From contig CALMQD010000540.1 in the NCBI GenBank assembly GCA_937871415.1, forward strand, positions 1 to 17,547: 17,547 nt of DNA. The letters run 5' to 3'. This document shows, one piece after another, positions 15,818 to 17,547 of the stretch. The notes beneath the pieces are model-generated. The model was not told the origin of the DNA. It made no database searches and was given only the letters and a program-made list of their open reading frames with translations. The stretch comes from an uncultured Phycisphaerales bacterium. GTDB lineage: Bacteria; Planctomycetota; Phycisphaerae; Phycisphaerales; UBA1924. The first letter of the stretch is position 1, and each line of letters opens with the position of its first letter. The position numbers and the translations under genes are program-made.

Positions 15818-16675
15818 TCAGGTCCCGCGCCTGTTGCCGTAGACGTCCTGGTGGACGCGGTGGCAGTACCGCCAGCCGCGGGCGATGCAGGCCTCCGCGG
15901 CCCATTGCATCCGCGCCTGCGTCGGCGGGGTGCCTTCGGGCATCAGCAGCACGTCGGCGGGATCGACCCGGTCGCCCGCGCCCAACGCGCGGAGGCGCGC
16001 CAGCACGTCCTCGATCTCCGCGAGGTCCTGCTCGTTCTTCACGACGAACTTCACCTGGTGCTCGGGGTAGCGGGCGAGCAGCGCGCCCAGCGCCGGGAGG
16101 TTCAGGCGGCGCTCCTCGTGCCGACTCGACCAGCCCTCCCCCGGTCCGGTTTCGGAACTGCCCGCGAGCGCGTCGCCTCGGGCGGTGAGCTGAACAGCTT
16201 CCAGCGCGCTGGGGGTCGAGTTCGACAGCTTCGGGCTGACCGAGAGCAGGTCGCAAGGCACGTCGCGGTCGATCGTGCCGGCGGTCTCGATGGTGACGTG
16301 CATGCCGCGGGCCTTGAGCGCGGCGCAGAGGTCCACGACACCCGGGAACATCATCGGCTCGCCGCCGGTGACGACGGCGTGCCGGACGTGCACCCCGCGC
16401 GGACCGGTGAAGACGGGAGCCTCGATGATCTGCCGCACGGTCATCGCCGTCGATTCGGGTCGCCAGCTCGCGTACGGGGTGTCGCACCACTTGCAGCGCA
16501 GGTTGCAACCGCTGAGCCGGATGAACCGGCTGGGTGTGCCGGCGAGCCGACCCTCTCCCTGCACCGACACGAAGAGCTCCGACACGGGGAGCGTCGTGTC
16601 GTTCCTGGCGGCACTGCCGGGTTGTGCGTGGGAGTCGGTCATGGCGGTTTCGTGCATCGCGAGGCTCGAACGCAT
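15818..16675 (-). CDS. queE: 7-carboxy-7-deazaguanine synthase (QueE)
   Basis: 285 residues. A radical SAM enzyme that turns 6-carboxytetrahydropterin into 7-carboxy-7-deazaguanine on the way to preQ0. Seen: LFVSVQGEGRLAGTPSRFIR (34-53), the typical QueE start; the [4Fe-4S] motif SGCNLRCKWCDTPYASW with Cys57, Cys61 and Cys64 (CX3CX2C); VVTGGEPMMFP (102-112, SAM-binding GGEP); VTIETAGTID; LLSVSPKLSNS; VKFVVKN; and the C-terminal YGNRRGT common in the family. The length is above the roughly 210-245 of short QueE, partly from an insert near residues 165-190. The start could be Met1 (16675), Met7 (16657) or Met12 (16642); none has a good ribosome site. It starts nine bases after the queC stop. 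Confidence 0.93.
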   Translation of the reverse strand: MRSSLAMHETAMTDSHAQPGSAARNDTTLPVSELFVSVQGEGRLAGTPSRFIRLSGCNLRCKWCDTPYASWRPESTAMTVRQIIEAPVFTGPRGVHVRHAVVTGGEPMMFPGVVDLCAALKARGMHVTIETAGTIDRDVPCDLLSVSPKLSNSTPSALEAVQLTARGDALAGSSETGPGEGWSSRHEERRLNLPALGALLARYPEHQVKFVVKNEQDLAEIEDVLARLRALGAGDRVDPADVLLMPEGTPPTQARMQWAAEACIARGWRYCHRVHQDVYGNRRGT

Positions 16676-16684
16676 CCTCGCCGC

Positions 16685-17496
16685 TTAGGCGTAGTGTGTC
16701 GGGTCGGGCACGCCCGCGTCCTTGAACCCGGCCCGCCGGATCGAACACGAGTCGCACCGCCCGCAGGCGAGCACCTCGTCCCCGCGGAGGACGGGGTCGT
16801 AGCACGAGTGCGTGAGCGAGAAGTCGACGCCCAGCTCGCTCCCGAGCCGGATGATCTGCGCCTTGGACAGGTGCACGAGCGGCGACACCACCCGCAGCGC
16901 GGGCGCATGGCCGCCGTCGAGGATGCTCTCTTCCATCGCTTCGATGCCGACCTTGGTTCCCAGCATCGCCGCGTGCTCGAAGGCCCGCAGGAAGGGCTCT
17001 CGGCAGTCGGGGTACCCCGAGTAATCCACCGCGTTGACGCCGAGGTAGATCTCGCCTGCGCCGATCGTCTCGGCGTACCCCGCGGCGCACGAGAGGAAGA
17101 TGAGGTTCCGTGCGGGGACATACGTGACCGGGATCGCGCTTGCGCGCTGCACGCGCCGGTGGGCCGGGCCATCGGCGCGATACTCCGGTTCGGCTCGGTC
17201 CTTGGGCACGTTGATGCTCGCGTCCGTCAGGGCCGAACCGCCGATGGCGCGGAGGTCGATCGCGACCGTGATGTGGCGTGCGGGCGGAACGCCGAGCGAC
17301 TCCGCGACGCGCCGGGCCGCGCCCAGTTCGGGCTCGGCCCGCTGCTCACCATGTCCGCGACCGAGCTGATCGCCGAGCACGCGCGCCCGTCGCGCCGGGC
17401 GCACGCGAGCGCCACCGCGGAGTCCAGCCCGCCCGAGAGCAGGACCACCGCGCGCGGCGCGAACGGATCGGGGATGGGGTCGCGGCCCGGACTCAT
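16685..17496 (-). pseudogene. queC: 7-cyano-7-deazaguanine synthase (QueC), reading frame broken
   Basis: QueC makes preQ0 from 7-carboxy-7-deazaguanine, ammonia and ATP. The first part reads from ATG 17494-17496 with the PP-loop AVVLLSGGLDSAVALACARRDG (SGGLDS, residues 21-26), up to CSAIS near 17365. The rest, QRAEPELGAARRVAESLGV onward, is in another frame and continues to the stop at 16685, with all expected blocks: TYVPARNLIFLS, GVNAVDYSGYPDCREPF, and the zinc-binding SCYDPVLRG ... ACGRCDSC with four Cys. The switch needs one missing base (or -1) between about 17345 and 17367, exactly where FDYGQRH is expected; reading across gives only a GRGH-like remnant. Either a real lesion or a sequence error; both halves are otherwise well conserved, so any loss would be recent. 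ATG overlaps the stop of a possible upstream gene. Confidence 0.85.
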
Positions 17497-17547
17497 GTGC
17501 CCGGCCCCGCTCCCGCGTCTCCTCCACCCCCACCTCCGCCGCCACCA
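17493..17547 (-). CDS. Possible C-terminal end of an upstream gene, Gly-rich tail
   Basis: One minus-strand frame from the right edge reads as nine or so consecutive Gly codons, then DAGAGPGT and TGA (17493-17495). The TGA overlaps the queC ATG as ATGA, a common operon junction. A Gly-rich disordered tail is plausible, but only about 17 codons are visible and the GGN run could be non-coding. Product unknown. Confidence 0.3.
   Translation of the reverse strand, partial: GGGGGGGGGDAGAGPGT

Overview
This is a dense, GC-rich bacterial chromosomal window, by eye roughly two-thirds G+C or more. Genes lie on both strands, mostly with gaps under 200 bases. I see no rRNA, tRNA, CRISPR array, insertion sequence, phage gene or plasmid gene. 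The content is core metabolism: a Thermus-type isocitrate dehydrogenase, AspRS, Apt, RpiA, and QueC/E/D. Together with frequent absence of Shine-Dalgarno sequences, this fits a free-living bacterium. A planctomycete of the Phycisphaerae kind is my best guess, but that is inference and cannot be proved from this window alone.

Layout. Positions 1-917 (-) hold a TylF-like SAM-dependent methyltransferase that runs off the left edge. A divergent single-domain globin follows (1196-1738, +). It converges on a SOUL-type haem-binding lipoprotein (1835-2725, -), which lies downstream of an NAD-type isocitrate dehydrogenase (2782-4344, -). A DinB/YfiT-like protein with a histone-like basic tail (4528-5187, +) is read divergently from icd. 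Next comes a minus-strand run rdgB - aspS - apt - tylF-like (9384 down to 5218). Divergent from rdgB are an ALDH7-type aldehyde dehydrogenase and rpiA (9471-11724, +), with overlapping ends. An SbtA-like bicarbonate transporter (11846-12859, +), a SixA-like histidine phosphatase (12884-13459, -) and an SLC13/DASS anion transporter (13580-15259, +) come next. The right end is a minus-strand preQ0/queuosine cluster, queC - queE - queD (17496 down to 15270). Its queC reading frame is broken near 17350-17370.

How the genes work together. QueD, QueE and QueC are consecutive enzymes from dihydroneopterin triphosphate to preQ0. RdgB (nucleotide-pool sanitation), AspRS and Apt (adenine salvage) form a housekeeping run. 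SbtA-like and SLC13 proteins are both sodium-coupled anion importers in other organisms, and here they flank a small phosphatase. Globin and SOUL protein are both haem-family proteins, facing each other.

The most unusual points are these: the globin has Cys where the proximal His should be; the SixA-like enzyme has lost its second catalytic His; IDH carries the NAD-type Asp-Ile pair inside a Thermus-like scaffold; AspRS has residues typical of non-discriminating enzymes; the queC frame is broken at its YGQRH region; and five gene starts have a TANNNT hexamer 5-7 bases upstream, which suggests leaderless transcription. I found no clear novel multi-gene system.
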